Positions 16,224 to 24,881 of a DNA stretch of 64,000 nucleotides are shown in pieces. The DNA lies in contig NZ_JPXI01000042.1 of NCBI RefSeq assembly GCF_000740675.1, positions 248,001-312,000 on the forward strand, read 5' to 3'. Within the stretch, counting starts at the first letter, position 1. Every line of letters starts with the position of its first letter. The notes beneath the pieces are model-generated. The model searched no databases and was not told the origin of the DNA. It worked only from the letters and a program-made list of their open reading frames with translations. This DNA is from Massilia sp. BSC265 (GTDB taxonomy: Bacteria > Pseudomonadota > Gammaproteobacteria > Burkholderiales > Burkholderiaceae_D). The position numbers were made by a program, and so were the translations under genes.

Positions 16224-16325
16224 TTTCTCTCCAGCTGTGAAAGTGAAATCGCTCCAGCCGGCTTTATCCCCGCCGGGCTGCTACATAGAATCGTCGTCAG
16301 GTCCAAAACTTACCGGAGATTCAAC

Positions 16326-17333
16326 ATGAAAGCAGTAGTGTATACCCAGCATGGCCTGCCCATCAGCGATCCTCATTCCCTGCAGGAGATCGAGCTGCCG
16401 ATGCCATTGGCCGGCCCGCATGACCTGCTGGTGGAAGTACGCGCTGTTTCGGTCAATCCGGTCGATACCAAGATCCGCCTGGGCGCCCCGGTGACCGAAC
16501 CGCGCGTGCTGGGCTGGGACGCAAGCGGCATCGTGCGCGGCGTCGGCAGCGCCGTGACCCTGTTCAAGGAAGGCGACGAAGTGTTCTATGCCGGCTCGCT
16601 CGTGCGTCCAGGCTCGAACAGCCAGTTCCAGGCCGTGGACGAGCGCATCGTCGGCCGCAAGCCGGCCACGCTCGATTTCGCCCAGTCTGCTGCCCTGCCC
16701 CTGACCGCGATCACGGCCTGGGAGCTGCTGTTCGACCGCCTCCGCCTAGCCGAGGGTGGCGGCGCCGATAAGTCGCTGCTGGTCATCGGCGCCGCCGGCG
16801 GAGTCGGCTCGATCCTGGTGCAGCTGGCACGCAAGCTCACCGGGCTCACCGTGATCGGCACCGCCTCGCGCGAGGAAACCCGCAACTGGGTACGCGAGCT
16901 CGGCGCCCACCACGTCATCGACCACGCGCAGCCATTGCGAGCGCAGCTCGAAGCGCTGGGCTTCCCGGCCGTCGACATCGTCATCAGCCTGACGCACACC
17001 GACAAGCACTATCCCGCCATCGTCGACGTGCTGGCGCCGCAGGGCCAGTTCGCGCTGATCGACGACCCGGCCACCCTGGATGCCGTGCCGCTCAAGCGCA
17101 AGTCGATCTCGCTGCACTGGGAGCTGATGTTCACGCGCTCGATGTTCGAGACACCCGACATGATCAAGCAGCACAAGCTCCTGAACCTCGTCGCGCAGAT
17201 GGTGGACGAGGGCAGCCTGCGCACCACCCTGGGCGAGCATTACGGCAGCATCTCGGCGGAGAACCTGCGCCGCGCGCATGCCTTGATCGAGAGCGGACGC
17301 GCGGTCGGCAAGATCGTGCTCGAAAATTTTTAA
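16326..17333 (+). CDS. Zinc-type alcohol dehydrogenase-like quinone oxidoreductase (MDR superfamily)
   Basis: NADPH-dependent reductase of the ZADH/QOR type, without the catalytic-zinc cysteine set. The protein has 335 residues. The N-terminal GroES-like part has AVVYTQHGLPI, LLVEVRAVSVNPVDTKIR and LGWDASGIVRGVGSAV; the Rossmann part has LLVIGAAGGVGSILVQLARK (about 151-170). The ATG at 16326 follows GGAG at 16315-16318. It forms a likely operon with nfsB 21 bp downstream, under the divergent LysR. Substrates are probably quinones or reactive carbonyls; this is inference. Confidence 0.9.
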   Translation: MKAVVYTQHGLPISDPHSLQEIELPMPLAGPHDLLVEVRAVSVNPVDTKIRLGAPVTEPRVLGWDASGIVRGVGSAVTLFKEGDEVFYAGSLVRPGSNSQFQAVDERIVGRKPATLDFAQSAALPLTAITAWELLFDRLRLAEGGGADKSLLVIGAAGGVGSILVQLARKLTGLTVIGTASREETRNWVRELGAHHVIDHAQPLRAQLEALGFPAVDIVISLTHTDKHYPAIVDVLAPQGQFALIDDPATLDAVPLKRKSISLHWELMFTRSMFETPDMIKQHKLLNLVAQMVDEGSLRTTLGEHYGSISAENLRRAHALIESGRAVGKIVLENF

Positions 17334-17354
17334 GTCAAGGAAGGAACAGAACAG

Positions 17355-18008
17355 ATGGATATTCTCGCAACCGCCCGCAAGCGCCATACCGCCAAGGCCT
17401 ACGACAGCGAACGCCGCGTCCCCGAAGAACTGATGCAGCAGGTCTACAGCCTGCTGCGCCACAGCCCCTCGTCGGTGAACTCGCAGCCCTGGCACTTCAT
17501 CGTCGCCAACACCCCTGAAGGCAAGGCGCGCGTGGCCAGGGCGGCGCAGGGCGGCTACGGCTACAACGCGGCGAAGATCCTGGATGCTTCGCACGTGATC
17601 GTGTTCTGCTCGCGCATCGACATGGACGACGCCCACCTCGAGCGCCTGCTGGCGCAGGAAGCGCGCGACGGCCGCTTCCGCGACGATGCCGCCCGTGCGG
17701 GCCAGGACGCGGGCCGGCGCGGCTACGTGCGCACCCACCGCTACACCACGCGCGACATGCCGCAGTGGCTGGAAAAGCAGGTCTACCTGGCGCTGGGCAC
17801 CGCCCTGTTGGGCGCGGCCTCGCTCGGCATCGACGCGACCCCGATGGAAGGTTTCGACCAGAAGATCCTGGACGAGGAATTCGGCCTGCACGAGCAGGGC
17901 CTGGCCAGCGTGGTACTGGCCAGCTTCGGCTACAGCTCGGAAGCCGACTTCAATGCCGGCCTGCCGAAGTCACGCCTGCCGGAAGAGCTGACCTTCACTT
18001 TCGTGTAA
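17355..18008 (+). CDS. nfsB: Oxygen-insensitive NAD(P)H nitroreductase NfsB-like
   Basis: FMN-dependent nitroreductase of 217 residues acting on nitroaromatics and quinones. Markers are the N-terminal RKRHTAKAYDSERRVPEE, LLRHSPSSVNSQPWHFIVA for FMN contacts, the central QVYLALGTALLGAASLGID and PMEGFDQKILDEEFGL. It follows an AAGGAAGG ribosome site directly behind the quinone oxidoreductase, so the pair may deal with quinone or nitro stress. The 3' end overlaps the converging DUF6624 gene by 14 bp. Confidence 0.92.
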   Translation: MDILATARKRHTAKAYDSERRVPEELMQQVYSLLRHSPSSVNSQPWHFIVANTPEGKARVARAAQGGYGYNAAKILDASHVIVFCSRIDMDDAHLERLLAQEARDGRFRDDAARAGQDAGRRGYVRTHRYTTRDMPQWLEKQVYLALGTALLGAASLGIDATPMEGFDQKILDEEFGLHEQGLASVVLASFGYSSEADFNAGLPKSRLPEELTFTFV

Positions 18009-18684
18009 TTGCTCCTTGCCGGTCCTTGCCCCGCGCCGGCGGGGCGTAATGGTGGTCGTCGGCGCGCGTGGGCGGCACCGGGCAGTGCTGCATCTCCAGC
18101 ACCATACGCCTGTAGATGTCCAGCGGCGGCAAATTGAGTTGCGCACGGCGCGCTTCGACCTGCTCGCGGCTGTCGAAAGGCGCGAACGCGAGGGCGCAGC
18201 GATCCTCGCCGGCCGACACCAACTGTGTTCCGTAGCGCTGCAGACGTTTTTCCGCCACCGCGATGCGGTCGTCGAGGTAGGCGAAGGCGCGGTCCAGGGT
18301 GTCGCCGCTTTCCGAGGCAGCCTGTTCGATAAGCGCCAGCATCCGCTTCTGGAAGGCAGGCTCGCGCTCCGCCTGCTGGACCAGCAGCCAGGCGTCGCCG
18401 ACGGCTGCTTCCCCATGCATGGCCTTCGACGGCCAGCCGCAACGGCGCACCTGGTCCTTCAGGCGTTCGGTATTCACGCGTTCAACCAGCTGGATGTGCT
18501 GCATGAGCTTCTGCTGCGCACGGCTTTCAGGGTCGAGGTAGTCGATGCGCTTGCGCAGCGCCTGGTCGGCGCTCTTCATGACGGCGAGGTCGTCGGCATA
18601 GCGGCTGCAGGCCTCGTCAGCCACGACAGGAAGCGGCAAGGCCAGGAAGGCGGCAAGCAGCGAGGGAAGGCAGGGTAAACGCAT
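17995..18684 (-). CDS. DUF6624 family secreted protein
   Basis: Exported protein of 229 residues with unknown role. A signal peptide covers about 1-22 (LPCLPSLLAAFLALPLPVVA then DEACS). The mature part has the DUF6624-like block CGWPSKAMHGEAAVGDAWLL followed by VQQAEREPAFQKRMLALIEQA, and a region rich in charged helices. The start at 18684 is chosen for the signal peptide and the GGAG site in front; the open frame runs 111 codons further upstream but that part is a remnant of another gene. It converges with nfsB. Confidence 0.75.
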   Translation of the reverse strand: MRLPCLPSLLAAFLALPLPVVADEACSRYADDLAVMKSADQALRKRIDYLDPESRAQQKLMQHIQLVERVNTERLKDQVRRCGWPSKAMHGEAAVGDAWLLVQQAEREPAFQKRMLALIEQAASESGDTLDRAFAYLDDRIAVAEKRLQRYGTQLVSAGEDRCALAFAPFDSREQVEARRAQLNLPPLDIYRRMVLEMQHCPVPPTRADDHHYAPPARGKDRQGAITRK

Positions 18685-18739
18685 CTTGTCTCCGGAAGTC
18701 GTCGAACCAGTGTAGCGACAGGTCCGGCACCGGTCCATG

Positions 18740-18873
18740 CTAGGCGCATGGCAGCATCTTTTCCATGTAAACCGATTCCAGCTGCAGCCCAGGTTGAGGA
18801 TGGCGTAGCCCGCTACCCGCCCGTCTTCCTCTTCCACCAGTGCACCGGCCGCCGCCAGCAGGGGCAGCAGCTT
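18740..18873 (-). pseudogene. Possible remnant of a GNAT acetyltransferase
   Basis: Within the roughly 330 bp between the DUF6624 gene and the phosphatase gene, the minus strand codes for LLPLLAAAGALVEEEDG then RVAGYAILNLG (18787-18873), the usual early beta-strands of a GNAT N-acetyltransferase. After a frame change it reads LQLESVYMEKMLPCA and a stop (18740-18784), similar to a GNAT C-terminus. The acetyl-CoA-binding centre is missing, so this looks like the two ends of a gene left by an internal deletion. Nothing else was seen in this stretch. Confidence 0.4.
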
Positions 18874-19015
18874 GGGAGGCGGCGGTCGGCCCGGCGCTGC
18901 GTCGGCATGTTTGTGTGGATGCAGGGTCTCGATCCGGCCCAGCTTACCCCCAGCCGTGCGCTCGTCCATGCTATCGCGCAGCATAATGCGCACAGTCCGA
19001 TCCGAGGAGGTGCGC

Positions 19016-19600
19016 ATGCTTCGACGACGCTTTCTGGCAGTGTCCGCCCTCCTGGCCGGCGGTCGCCTGGCTGCAGCCGACCGCGACCTGTGGCAACGCC
19101 TGCACGAGGGCGGCTACGTGTTGCTGATCCGCCATGCCCCCACCCACCCCGGCGTCGGCGACCCGCCCGGCTTCCGGCTCGCCGTGTGCAGTACCCAGCG
19201 CAACCTGTCCGAGCAGGGCAGGATCGGGGCGCGCGCGATCGGCACCGCCTTCCGCAATCGTGGCATCCCGCTCGGGCCGGTGCTGTCGAGCCGCTGGTGC
19301 CGCTGCCTCGATACCGCCCGCCTGGCCTTCGGCCGCGTGGAAGAAGCGCCGATGCTCGATTCGATGTTCAGGGACACCGAGGCAGCATCCCGCGCCAAGG
19401 TGCGCGAAGTGCTGGCCACGGTCGCTGCGTACAAGGCTGGCGGTGACAAGCCCAACCTGGTACTGGTCACGCACGACGTCAACATCCGCGCGCTGGTGAA
19501 TGAGTACGTGGAGCAGGGCGAGATCGTGGTGACGCGGCCGGGACCGGACCGGCTGGAAGTCGTGGGACGGCTGCGTGCACAGGATTTGAGCGTACAATGA
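19016..19600 (+). CDS. Histidine phosphatase family protein, exported
   Basis: Phosphoglycerate-mutase-like phosphatase of 194 residues. The catalytic motif is VLLIRHAPTHPG (His about 41), and the second histidine lies in LVLVTHDVNIRALV; ERxLSxxG is present as QRNLSEQG. An N-terminal LRRRFLAVSALLAGG followed by AAA suggests export, possibly by Tat. The ATG at 19016 follows GAGGAGGTG. It begins a plus-strand run with the DUF6152 and DUF6644 genes, 29 bp before the former. The substrate is unknown. Confidence 0.87.
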   Translation: MLRRRFLAVSALLAGGRLAAADRDLWQRLHEGGYVLLIRHAPTHPGVGDPPGFRLAVCSTQRNLSEQGRIGARAIGTAFRNRGIPLGPVLSSRWCRCLDTARLAFGRVEEAPMLDSMFRDTEAASRAKVREVLATVAAYKAGGDKPNLVLVTHDVNIRALVNEYVEQGEIVVTRPGPDRLEVVGRLRAQDLSVQ

Positions 19601-19629
19601 CTTGCCTTTTCCTTAACAGGAGACCGACC

Positions 19630-19980
19630 ATGAAACGCCTGCTTTTGCCGGCAGCACTGCTGGCAGCACTGGTAGCCACGAGCGCTTCCGCCCACCACGG
19701 CTGGAGCGAATACGACGCCGACAAGCCGCTGACCCTGTCCGGCACCATCGAGGAGTCGGGCTACATGCAGCCGCACGGCTTCGTGCGCCTCAAGACCGCC
19801 GACAAGACCTGGCTGGTAGTGCTGGCGCCGCCGGGACGCATGGAAAACCGCGGCCTGCCGAAGGAAAACCTGGCGGTCGGCGGCCAAGCCACGGTCCATG
19901 GTTATCCACACCGCAGCAATGGGAACGAACTGCGCGCCGAACGCATCACCATCAAGGACAAGACCACGGAGCTGCGCTGA
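19630..19980 (+). CDS. DUF6152 family periplasmic protein
   Basis: Secreted protein of 116 residues of unknown function. The signal peptide is at about 1-21 (LLLPAALLAALVATSASA). The mature part begins HHGWSEYDADKPLTLSG, typical of this family, and seems to form a small beta-barrel (GTIEESGYMQPHGFVRLKT, KTWLVVLAPPGRM, ATVHGYPHRS). AGGAG at 19619-19623 supports the ATG at 19630. The stop overlaps the next start by one base, so the two are coupled. Confidence 0.8.
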   Translation: MKRLLLPAALLAALVATSASAHHGWSEYDADKPLTLSGTIEESGYMQPHGFVRLKTADKTWLVVLAPPGRMENRGLPKENLAVGGQATVHGYPHRSNGNELRAERITIKDKTTELR

Positions 19981-20471
19981 TGCCGCTGCAGGACGCGGCA
20001 AGAATCGCCGCGTCTCAGTTGACCGCATCTCCGCTGGCGCAGGCGCTGCGCGAAGGCGCCTGGCTGTATCCGTCCGTCGAGACGCTCCACATCATCGGTT
20101 TCGCCGTGCTGGTGGGGGCGGTGGCGATGTTCGACCTGCGTGTGCTCGGCTTCGGCCGGCAGCTGCCGGTAAAAGCGCTGGCGCGCCACCTGCTACCCTG
20201 GTCGGCCGGCAGCATGCTGCTGGTCGTTCCCACCGGCCTGCTGCTGTTCGTGACCGATCCGCTGGCGCTGCTGGCCAACCGCGTGTTCCTGCTCAAGCTC
20301 GGCCTGATCCTTCTTGCCGGCCTGAACGCGCTTGCCTTCCATGCCGGCCCCTACCGCCAGGCCGATGCGTGGCCGGAGCGCGCGCCGCCGCGCGCCATGC
20401 TGCATGCCCTGCTCTCCCTCGGCCTGTGGTTCGGCGTGATCGCCTGCGGACGGCTGCTGGCCTATTTCTAG
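19980..20471 (+). CDS. DUF6644 family membrane protein
   Basis: Integral membrane protein of 163 residues. It contains EGAWLYPSVETLHIIGFAVL near residue 25, a family mark, and four hydrophobic segments at about 33-55, 70-92, 100-120 and 140-160. It shares a TGATG junction with the DUF6152 gene, a pairing I believe is frequent. The function is unknown; a role with the periplasmic DUF6152 protein is only a guess from linkage. Confidence 0.78.
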   Translation: MPLQDAARIAASQLTASPLAQALREGAWLYPSVETLHIIGFAVLVGAVAMFDLRVLGFGRQLPVKALARHLLPWSAGSMLLVVPTGLLLFVTDPLALLANRVFLLKLGLILLAGLNALAFHAGPYRQADAWPERAPPRAMLHALLSLGLWFGVIACGRLLAYF

Positions 20472-20495
20472 CAGTTGCACTATGCTGGACGGATC

Positions 20496-21179
20496 ATGTG
20501 CGTCAACTACCATACTCCCACCCGTGAACAGTTCGGCACGCTCGGCGCCTTCAGCGAGCTGCCGGCCGACTGGCGCTGGCCCGACGAAGTCTGGAAGGAC
20601 TACAGCGCGCCGATCGTGCGCCGCGGCAGGGACGGCAGCCCGTCGGCCTGCCTGGCCAGCTATGGCATGGTGCCGCGCCGTCATATTCCGCCCGGCGTCA
20701 AGCCCTTCGACACCATGAATGCCCGCGCCGAATCGCTGGGCGAGCGCCGTTCCTTCGCCCCGGCCTGGCGCCGCCTGCAGCTGTGCGCGGTGCCGATGAC
20801 CTGGTTCTACGAGCCCTGCTACGAAAGCGGCCGCGCGGTGCGCCACGCGATCGGCATGCACGACGACAGCCCCTTCTTTGTCGCCGGCCTGTGGCGCGAG
20901 TGGACCGAGGCCGACGGCCGGGTCGAAGCTTCGTTCACGCAGATCACGATCAATGCCGACGACCACCCGCTGATGTCGCGCATGCACAAGCCGGACGACG
21001 AGAAGCGCTCGCTGGTCGTGCTCAAGCCGGAGGAGCTCGACGACTGGCTGGCCTGCCGCGACCTGGAGACGGCGCGCACTTTTCTCCGCCACTATCCGGC
21101 GGCGCACATGAAAACCTGGGCGGCGCCGCAGACGGTGAAGAAAACGCCCGAGCCGTCGCCGAACCTGTCGCTGTTTTAG
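20496..21179 (+). CDS. SRAP domain protein (YedK/HMCES-like abasic-site shield)
   Basis: Protein of 227 residues that in this family binds abasic sites in single-stranded DNA by a thiazolidine bond from Cys2. The start at 20496 puts cysteine right after Met (MCVNYHTPT), as the mechanism needs. Other marks are ACLASYGMVPRRHIPP, NARAESLGERRSFAPAWRR, the active-site-like TWFYEP, FTQITINADDHPL and MSRMHKP, whose histidine is the expected ring-opening residue. The gene stands alone between short gaps. Its N-terminus differs from the common MCGR form. Confidence 0.88.
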   Translation: MCVNYHTPTREQFGTLGAFSELPADWRWPDEVWKDYSAPIVRRGRDGSPSACLASYGMVPRRHIPPGVKPFDTMNARAESLGERRSFAPAWRRLQLCAVPMTWFYEPCYESGRAVRHAIGMHDDSPFFVAGLWREWTEADGRVEASFTQITINADDHPLMSRMHKPDDEKRSLVVLKPEELDDWLACRDLETARTFLRHYPAAHMKTWAAPQTVKKTPEPSPNLSLF

Positions 21180-21233
21180 CAGGATGGCCGGCTCTGCCGA
21201 CCATGGTGCGATCGTGCTACAGTTCTCAGCATC

Positions 21234-22004
21234 ATGCTGAAACCACTCGCCACCTTCGTCCTTGCCGCCTCCTTCGCGAGTGCAGCGCAAGCAGCCGTCC
21301 CGGTCTACGGCTTTGTTGTCAAGAACACCTACCCGCACGACCCCAAGGCCTTTACCCAGGGCCTGTTCTTCCGCGACGGCCACCTGTACGAAACCACGGG
21401 CCGCAACGGTACGTCCTCGCTGCGCAAGGTGGACATCAAGAGCGGCAAGGTGCTGCAGAAGGCCGACATGCCGGCGGAGGTCTTCGGCGAAGGCTCGACC
21501 CCGGTCGGCAACGACATCGTCGCCCTCACCTGGACCTCGCAGGTCGGCTACGTGTTCGACATGAAGACCTTCAAGCTGAAGCAGACCTTCAAGTACGCGG
21601 GCGAAGGCTGGGGCCTGGCCAGCGATGCGAAGCAGGTGTACATGAGCGACGGCAGCTCCTTCATCCGCATCCTGGAGCCGAAGACCATGAAGGAAGTGCG
21701 CCGCATCCAGGTGACCCACCAGGGCAAGCCGATCGCCCAGCTGAACGAGCTCGAGATGGTCGAGGGCGAGCTGTTCTCGAACGTCTGGGGCACCGACTTC
21801 ATCCTGCGCATCGATCCGGACAGCGGCATCGTGAAAGGCGTGATCAACCTCGAAGGCCTGCTGCCGCCGGCGCAGCGCGGCACCCTCGATCCGGATGCGG
21901 TCCTGAACGGCATCGCCTGGGACGGCAAGGGCAAGCGCCTGTTCGTGACCGGCAAGCTGTGGCCCAAGCTGTACGAGATCGAACTGGTGCCCCGGAAGCG
22001 CTGA
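21234..22004 (+). CDS. Glutaminyl-peptide cyclotransferase (beta-propeller type), secreted
   Basis: Converts N-terminal glutamine to pyroglutamate. The protein has 256 residues with a signal peptide at 1-20. The plant/bacterial type QC propeller is visible in YPHDPKAFTQGLFFRDGHLYE, TGRNGTSSLRKVD, FGEGSTPVGNDIVALTW, VYMSDGSSFIRILE, QLNELEMVEGELFSNVWGTD, and DPDAVLNGIAWDGKGKRLFV near the end. It converges with the MDR gene with a 20-bp gap. The physiological targets are unknown. Confidence 0.9.
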   Translation: MLKPLATFVLAASFASAAQAAVPVYGFVVKNTYPHDPKAFTQGLFFRDGHLYETTGRNGTSSLRKVDIKSGKVLQKADMPAEVFGEGSTPVGNDIVALTWTSQVGYVFDMKTFKLKQTFKYAGEGWGLASDAKQVYMSDGSSFIRILEPKTMKEVRRIQVTHQGKPIAQLNELEMVEGELFSNVWGTDFILRIDPDSGIVKGVINLEGLLPPAQRGTLDPDAVLNGIAWDGKGKRLFVTGKLWPKLYEIELVPRKR

Positions 22005-22024
22005 TCAGCCCTGGGCGCCGCATC

Positions 22025-23044
22025 TTATCTGGTGACGTCGATGACCACCTTGCCGAAGTGCGAGCCCGATTCCATGTAGCGGTAGGCTTCCTGGGCCTGC
22101 CCGAAGGGAAACACGCGGTCGATCACCGGCTTCAGGCCGGTGACTTCGGCAAAGCGCATCACGTCTTCCAGCATGGCGCGGCTGCCGACGAAAATGCCGA
22201 CCATGCGCTTGGCAGTCGCCAGCAGCGAAGCCGGGTTCACTTCGCCGCCGAAGCCGCTGACGCCGCCGATGATGGCAATGGTCCCGCCCATCGCCGCCGC
22301 CGACACCGAGCGGTTCACGGTTCCCTTGCCGCCCACTTCCAGCACCACGTTCGCGCCCCGGCCGTGGGTCATGGCCAGCACCTCTTCGTGCCATTCGGGG
22401 ATCGCCTGGTAATTGATCGTGTGGTGGGCGCCGAGGTCGCGGGCACGCTGCAGCTTCTCGTCGCTCGACGAGGTGATGATGGTGCGCAGACCGGCCGCTT
22501 TCGCCAGCTGCATGCCCAGCACCGAGACGCCGCCGGTGCCGAGCAGCAGCACGGTGTCGCCAGGCTTGAGCTGGTTACTGGAGACGAACATCGCATTCCA
22601 GGCGGTGACGCCTGCGCAGGGCATGGTGGACGCCTCGACGAAGCTGAGGGAGGCCGGGATCTTCGCCAGCGCGTCCTCGTGCAGCACCACTTCTTCTGCC
22701 AGCATGCCGTCGATGTCGCCGCCCAGCGCATGGCGGATTTTCTCCGGTGTGCTCAATCCGTCGTGCCAGTAGGGGAAGAAGGACCCCGCGACGCGGTCGC
22801 CGACCTGCACCCGGGTGACGCCGGGGCCGACCGCCAGCACTTCACCGGCGCCGTCCGAGCAGGGGATGATGGGGTCGTCCACGGTGACCAGGTAGTTGCC
22901 GCTGGCGACCATCAGGTCGCGGTAGTTCAGCGATACCGCGTGCACGCGGATGCGCACCTCGCCGTGGCCGAGTTGGCGGTCGGGGTAGTCGACGCATTGC
23001 AGTCCGTCGATGTTCGCGCCGGGAAGGATCTGGTATGCCTTCAT
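22025..23044 (-). CDS. NAD(P)-dependent zinc-type alcohol dehydrogenase (MDR family)
   Basis: Oxidoreductase of 339 residues. The N-terminal catalytic fold contains LNYRDLMVASGNYLV and IPCSDGAGEVLAVGPGV, the nucleotide-binding part VLLLGTGGVSVLGMQLAKAA (about 167-186). It is the last of three minus-strand genes, 23 bp behind DUF2269, with GAGGAGAA before its ATG. Substrate unknown; the missing classic GHE zinc motif argues for a quinone or enoyl reductase-like role rather than a true alcohol dehydrogenase. Confidence 0.88.
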   Translation of the reverse strand: MKAYQILPGANIDGLQCVDYPDRQLGHGEVRIRVHAVSLNYRDLMVASGNYLVTVDDPIIPCSDGAGEVLAVGPGVTRVQVGDRVAGSFFPYWHDGLSTPEKIRHALGGDIDGMLAEEVVLHEDALAKIPASLSFVEASTMPCAGVTAWNAMFVSSNQLKPGDTVLLLGTGGVSVLGMQLAKAAGLRTIITSSSDEKLQRARDLGAHHTINYQAIPEWHEEVLAMTHGRGANVVLEVGGKGTVNRSVSAAAMGGTIAIIGGVSGFGGEVNPASLLATAKRMVGIFVGSRAMLEDVMRFAEVTGLKPVIDRVFPFGQAQEAYRYMESGSHFGKVVIDVTR

Positions 23045-23067
23045 GGGGTTCTCCTCAAGTTAAAAGT

Positions 23068-23532
23068 TCACATCGGCTTGGCCACCATCAGCCAGAAGAT
23101 CAGCACGAAGGCGATAAAGGCCGGCACGCCGAGCGCGACCCAGATACGGAAATAGCGCCAGTACTGCGGCGTGAGTTCGGTGCCGGTACGCGCCGCCTCC
23201 TGGGCGATGTCGCGCATGCGCATCTGCAGCCACACGACCGGCAGCCAGCAGGCGCCAGCCAGCACGTACAGTAGAATCGACCACATGATCCACTTGCTGT
23301 GCAGCGGGTAGCCCGCCAGGTGGATCATGTAGAAGCCGGTCAGTGGCTGCGCGATGGCGGTGGTGGCCGTGAACAACCAGTCGGCGATCACCACGTACTT
23401 GGCCACCACGGCAATCGCGCGCACGTCGCGGCTGACGTTCGCGAACAGCATGTACCAGGCCGAGCCGATGCCGGTGCCGAACAGGAAGGTCGACGACAGG
23501 ATGTGCAGCCACTTGATGACGACGTATTCCAT
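23068..23532 (-). CDS. DUF2269 family membrane protein
   Basis: Inner-membrane protein of 154 residues with four predicted helices (about 5-27, 52-72, 81-102, 130-150). It carries the DUF2269 marks KWLHILSSTFLFGTGIGSAW and GFYMIHLAGYPLHSKWIMWS. It starts 3 bp after the SDR-DoxX gene and stands 23 bp before the MDR gene, so the three form one operon. Histidines in the first helices resemble a haem- or metal-binding arrangement, but this is not established. Confidence 0.88.
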   Translation of the reverse strand: MEYVVIKWLHILSSTFLFGTGIGSAWYMLFANVSRDVRAIAVVAKYVVIADWLFTATTAIAQPLTGFYMIHLAGYPLHSKWIMWSILLYVLAGACWLPVVWLQMRMRDIAQEAARTGTELTPQYWRYFRIWVALGVPAFIAFVLIFWLMVAKPM

Positions 23533-23535
23533 TTT

Positions 23536-24825
23536 TTATTTGTCCTCCAGTTCGTAGAGCAGCCAGATGGCGGCCAGCATGGGCAGGTTCTTGGTGAGCG
23601 GGCCGTAAGGGTGCAGCAGGAATTCCGGCAGCTTGATGGCGATGATGACGGTATAGAAGCCGATCAGGCCGAGCTGCGCCAGCCACAGCCAGCGCCGCCG
23701 CGCCAGCAACAGGATGCCCAGGCCGAGCAGCAGGTCGAAAGTGGCGGCGCCATACAGCATCAGGGGCTGCAGTTCCGTCGGAATGCCGGTGCGCCCCAGG
23801 AGCTCGTAGCTGGCCTCGACCGGATACAGGCCGTAGGAGACGATGGCGGTGACGATCCACACCGCCACGATGGAGAGGCGCAGGACCGGCAGCAGCCAGC
23901 CCAGCTTGGCCTGGGTGCGCTCGGCGCCGGGGTCGCGAATGAAGTCCTGCACGGGGCGCGGCGGATGGCCGATCAGCTGGGTCGTCATCCAGACGTCGCC
24001 CGCGTTGCCGCGGTCGAGCATGCGCAGCGCATCCTCGTCGAGCAGTCCACCCGGCAGCACGCGCCCGAACTTCGCCATCAGGCGCGCCAGCGCGCCGGGC
24101 AGCGGCAGGACCGGCTGGCGCCCCATTCCCATGCCCGTGCGCAGGGCCTGCAGGTAGTCCGTGAAAGGCATTGCCTGGGGCCCGACCAGCGGCACGCGCA
24201 GGGCGGTCCCGGAACCTGGCGGCAGCGGCAGGCGGTGCTTGAGCAGCCCGGCGATGGCCGCCACCAGGTCGTCGATGTGGATCGGCTGCACCAGCTGCGG
24301 CGCGCTGCCGAAGCGTACCGTCAGCGGCATGCTGGCCAGGGTGCGGAACACTTTTGCACTGGCGCCCTCGCGGCCGTACACCAGCGAAGGCTGGACGATG
24401 TAGGCACGGATCGGCAGCGAGGCCAGGTAGTCGTCCGCCGCCTTCTTGGACAGGTGGTAGCGGGTGTCGGCATCGCGGTCCGCGCCCAGGGCCGACAGCT
24501 GGATCACCATCTGCACCTCGTGCGATTCGGCGCAGGCGGCGAACAGCGCGCGCGGCGCTTCGGTATGCAGGCGTTCGAAGGTCTGGCTGCCGGATTCGCG
24601 GAAGATGCCGACCGTGTTGATGACCACGTCGATGCCGGTAAGGCGCGCCAGCCAGGCGGATTTATCGGTATCGTTGGCGAAGTCCGCATGGATGTAGGCG
24701 AGGCGCGGTTCCGTACTGGTTTTGGGCCGGCGCACCGCGCAGACGACGTGGTGGCCTTCGGCCAGCAATGCCTGCAGCAGGTGTTGTCCGATGAAACCGC
24801 TGGCTCCCGTCAGCAAGATCCGCAT
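23536..24825 (-). CDS. SDR-type NAD(P)-binding protein fused to a DoxX-like membrane domain
   Basis: Two-domain protein of 429 residues. Residues 1-290 form an atypical short-chain dehydrogenase/NmrA-like domain: ILLTGASGFIGQHLLQALL at the N-terminus, VINTVGIFRESGSQTFERLH and SLVYGREGASAKVFRTLASM. Residues 300-429 form a DoxX-like four-helix membrane domain with SYGLYPVEASYELLGRTGIP and DLLLGLGILLLARRRWLW. It leads a minus-strand operon with DUF2269 and an MDR oxidoreductase. AAAGGAAG precedes the start. The combined setting suggests a membrane-linked redox function; substrates are unknown. Confidence 0.88.
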   Translation of the reverse strand: MRILLTGASGFIGQHLLQALLAEGHHVVCAVRRPKTSTEPRLAYIHADFANDTDKSAWLARLTGIDVVINTVGIFRESGSQTFERLHTEAPRALFAACAESHEVQMVIQLSALGADRDADTRYHLSKKAADDYLASLPIRAYIVQPSLVYGREGASAKVFRTLASMPLTVRFGSAPQLVQPIHIDDLVAAIAGLLKHRLPLPPGSGTALRVPLVGPQAMPFTDYLQALRTGMGMGRQPVLPLPGALARLMAKFGRVLPGGLLDEDALRMLDRGNAGDVWMTTQLIGHPPRPVQDFIRDPGAERTQAKLGWLLPVLRLSIVAVWIVTAIVSYGLYPVEASYELLGRTGIPTELQPLMLYGAATFDLLLGLGILLLARRRWLWLAQLGLIGFYTVIIAIKLPEFLLHPYGPLTKNLPMLAAIWLLYELEDK

Positions 24826-24881
24826 CCATGCTTCCTTTCTCGCAAGTATGTAAGTTCAACCCAATCAACCAAGAGGACCCT

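Noticed and set aside
14613-16325. Plus-strand frame continuous with the quinone oxidoreductase gene, seeming to give a 906-residue fusion
   Set aside because: The upstream part reads through nitronate monooxygenase in the wrong frame and antisense to the LysR gene; the true protein starts at 16326.
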